Source: Chloroflexota bacterium | GTDB taxonomy: Bacteria; Chloroflexota; Dehalococcoidia; Bin125 | Direction of reading: 5' to 3' | Length of the DNA stretch: 14,925 nt | NCBI GenBank assembly: GCA_026705105.1 | Contig: JAPPBK010000472.1 | Coordinates: 1-14,925, forward strand | Shown: positions 14,743 through 14,925 of the stretch, piece after piece | Layout: the number at the start of each line of letters is the position of its first letter | Position numbering within the stretch: position 1 is the stretch's first letter | Program-made: the position numbers and the translations under genes | Notes under the pieces: generated by a model | What the model was told of the DNA's origin: nothing | Databases searched by the model: none | Seen by the model: only the letters and a program-made list of their open reading frames with translations

Positions 14743-14925
14743 ATGGCAGGTATCTCGGTCCTCGTTCCCTTCGACCGCTCGCCCGAGGCGCGCCGCGCGC
14801 TGGAAGTCGCCCTGCAGCTCGCACGCGTCGAGCGGCGCAAGTCGCGCGTCCATCCGATTTACGTCGTCGAGGTCGACCGCGCCTATCCCGTGGACAGCGA
14901 CCTGCCGAGACCTTCCAGCGCCAGC
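14743..14925 (+). CDS. universal stress protein (UspA-like), partial at right edge
   Basis: Only the first 61 residues are in the window. VLVPFDRSPEARRALEVALQ is the typical first beta strand, Asp-Ser turn and alpha helix of a Usp domain. A second strand follows (RVHPIYVVEV). Whether the ATP-binding GxxGx9GS motif or a second Usp domain is present cannot be seen. It lies 59 nt after the phosphoesterase and appears to have its own leaderless-type promoter. The family call is likely, but from a short piece. Confidence 0.75.
   Translation, partial: MAGISVLVPFDRSPEARRALEVALQLARVERRKSRVHPIYVVEVDRAYPVDSDLPRPSSAS

Noticed and set aside
1..14925. CRISPR array, tRNA genes, insertion sequences, toxin-antitoxin or defence genes
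   Set aside because: I looked for regularly spaced repeats, cloverleaf segments, transposase motifs and short paired genes on both strands and saw none.

Overview
The window is high-GC bacterial chromosomal DNA (roughly 60-65 % GC by eye), packed with genes, with no gap longer than about 160 bases. I saw no rRNA, tRNA, insertion sequence, phage gene or CRISPR array. Several traits suggest a Chloroflexota-like bacterium: a DnaE polymerase motif of the RGSAAAS type, a long Ycf45-like AAA ATPase with an R3H tail next to pdxST, GTG and TTG starts, and leaderless-looking promoters. This assignment is from memory of the families and is only moderately secure.

Positions 1-9760 (minus strand) hold a housekeeping block read in the order pdxS, pdxT, Ycf45/R3H ATPase, tmk, thrB, lysC, then dnaE after a 156-nt gap. 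From pdxS to lysC neighbouring genes overlap or lie about 11 nt apart (7-nt, 1-nt, 11-nt, an 11-nt gap, 4-nt), so this is very likely one translationally coupled operon. It joins pyridoxal 5'-phosphate synthesis, dTMP phosphorylation, and the aspartate-family steps homoserine kinase and aspartokinase. DnaE runs off the left edge without its stop. lysC carries a strong internal ribosome binding site just before codon 248, which predicts separate alpha and beta subunits.

Positions 9881-13995 (minus strand) hold a four-gene CUT2-type ABC importer operon: two tandem paralogous substrate-binding proteins, then a permease, then a single-domain ATPase related to FrcA. The ATPase has proline where the H-loop (switch) histidine should be. 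The two binding proteins differ at likely ligand-pocket positions. No catabolic gene or regulator lies beside the operon, so the substrate is unknown.

Positions 13996-14107 form a divergent intergenic region with an inverted repeat and a 10-bp direct repeat. Positions 14108-14925 (plus strand) hold a YfcE/MJ0936-type metallophosphoesterase and the N-terminal part of a UspA-like protein. Both have a TAnnnT hexamer 6-7 nt before the ATG, as in leaderless transcripts, and the UspA promoter spacer carries a perfect 14-bp palindrome.
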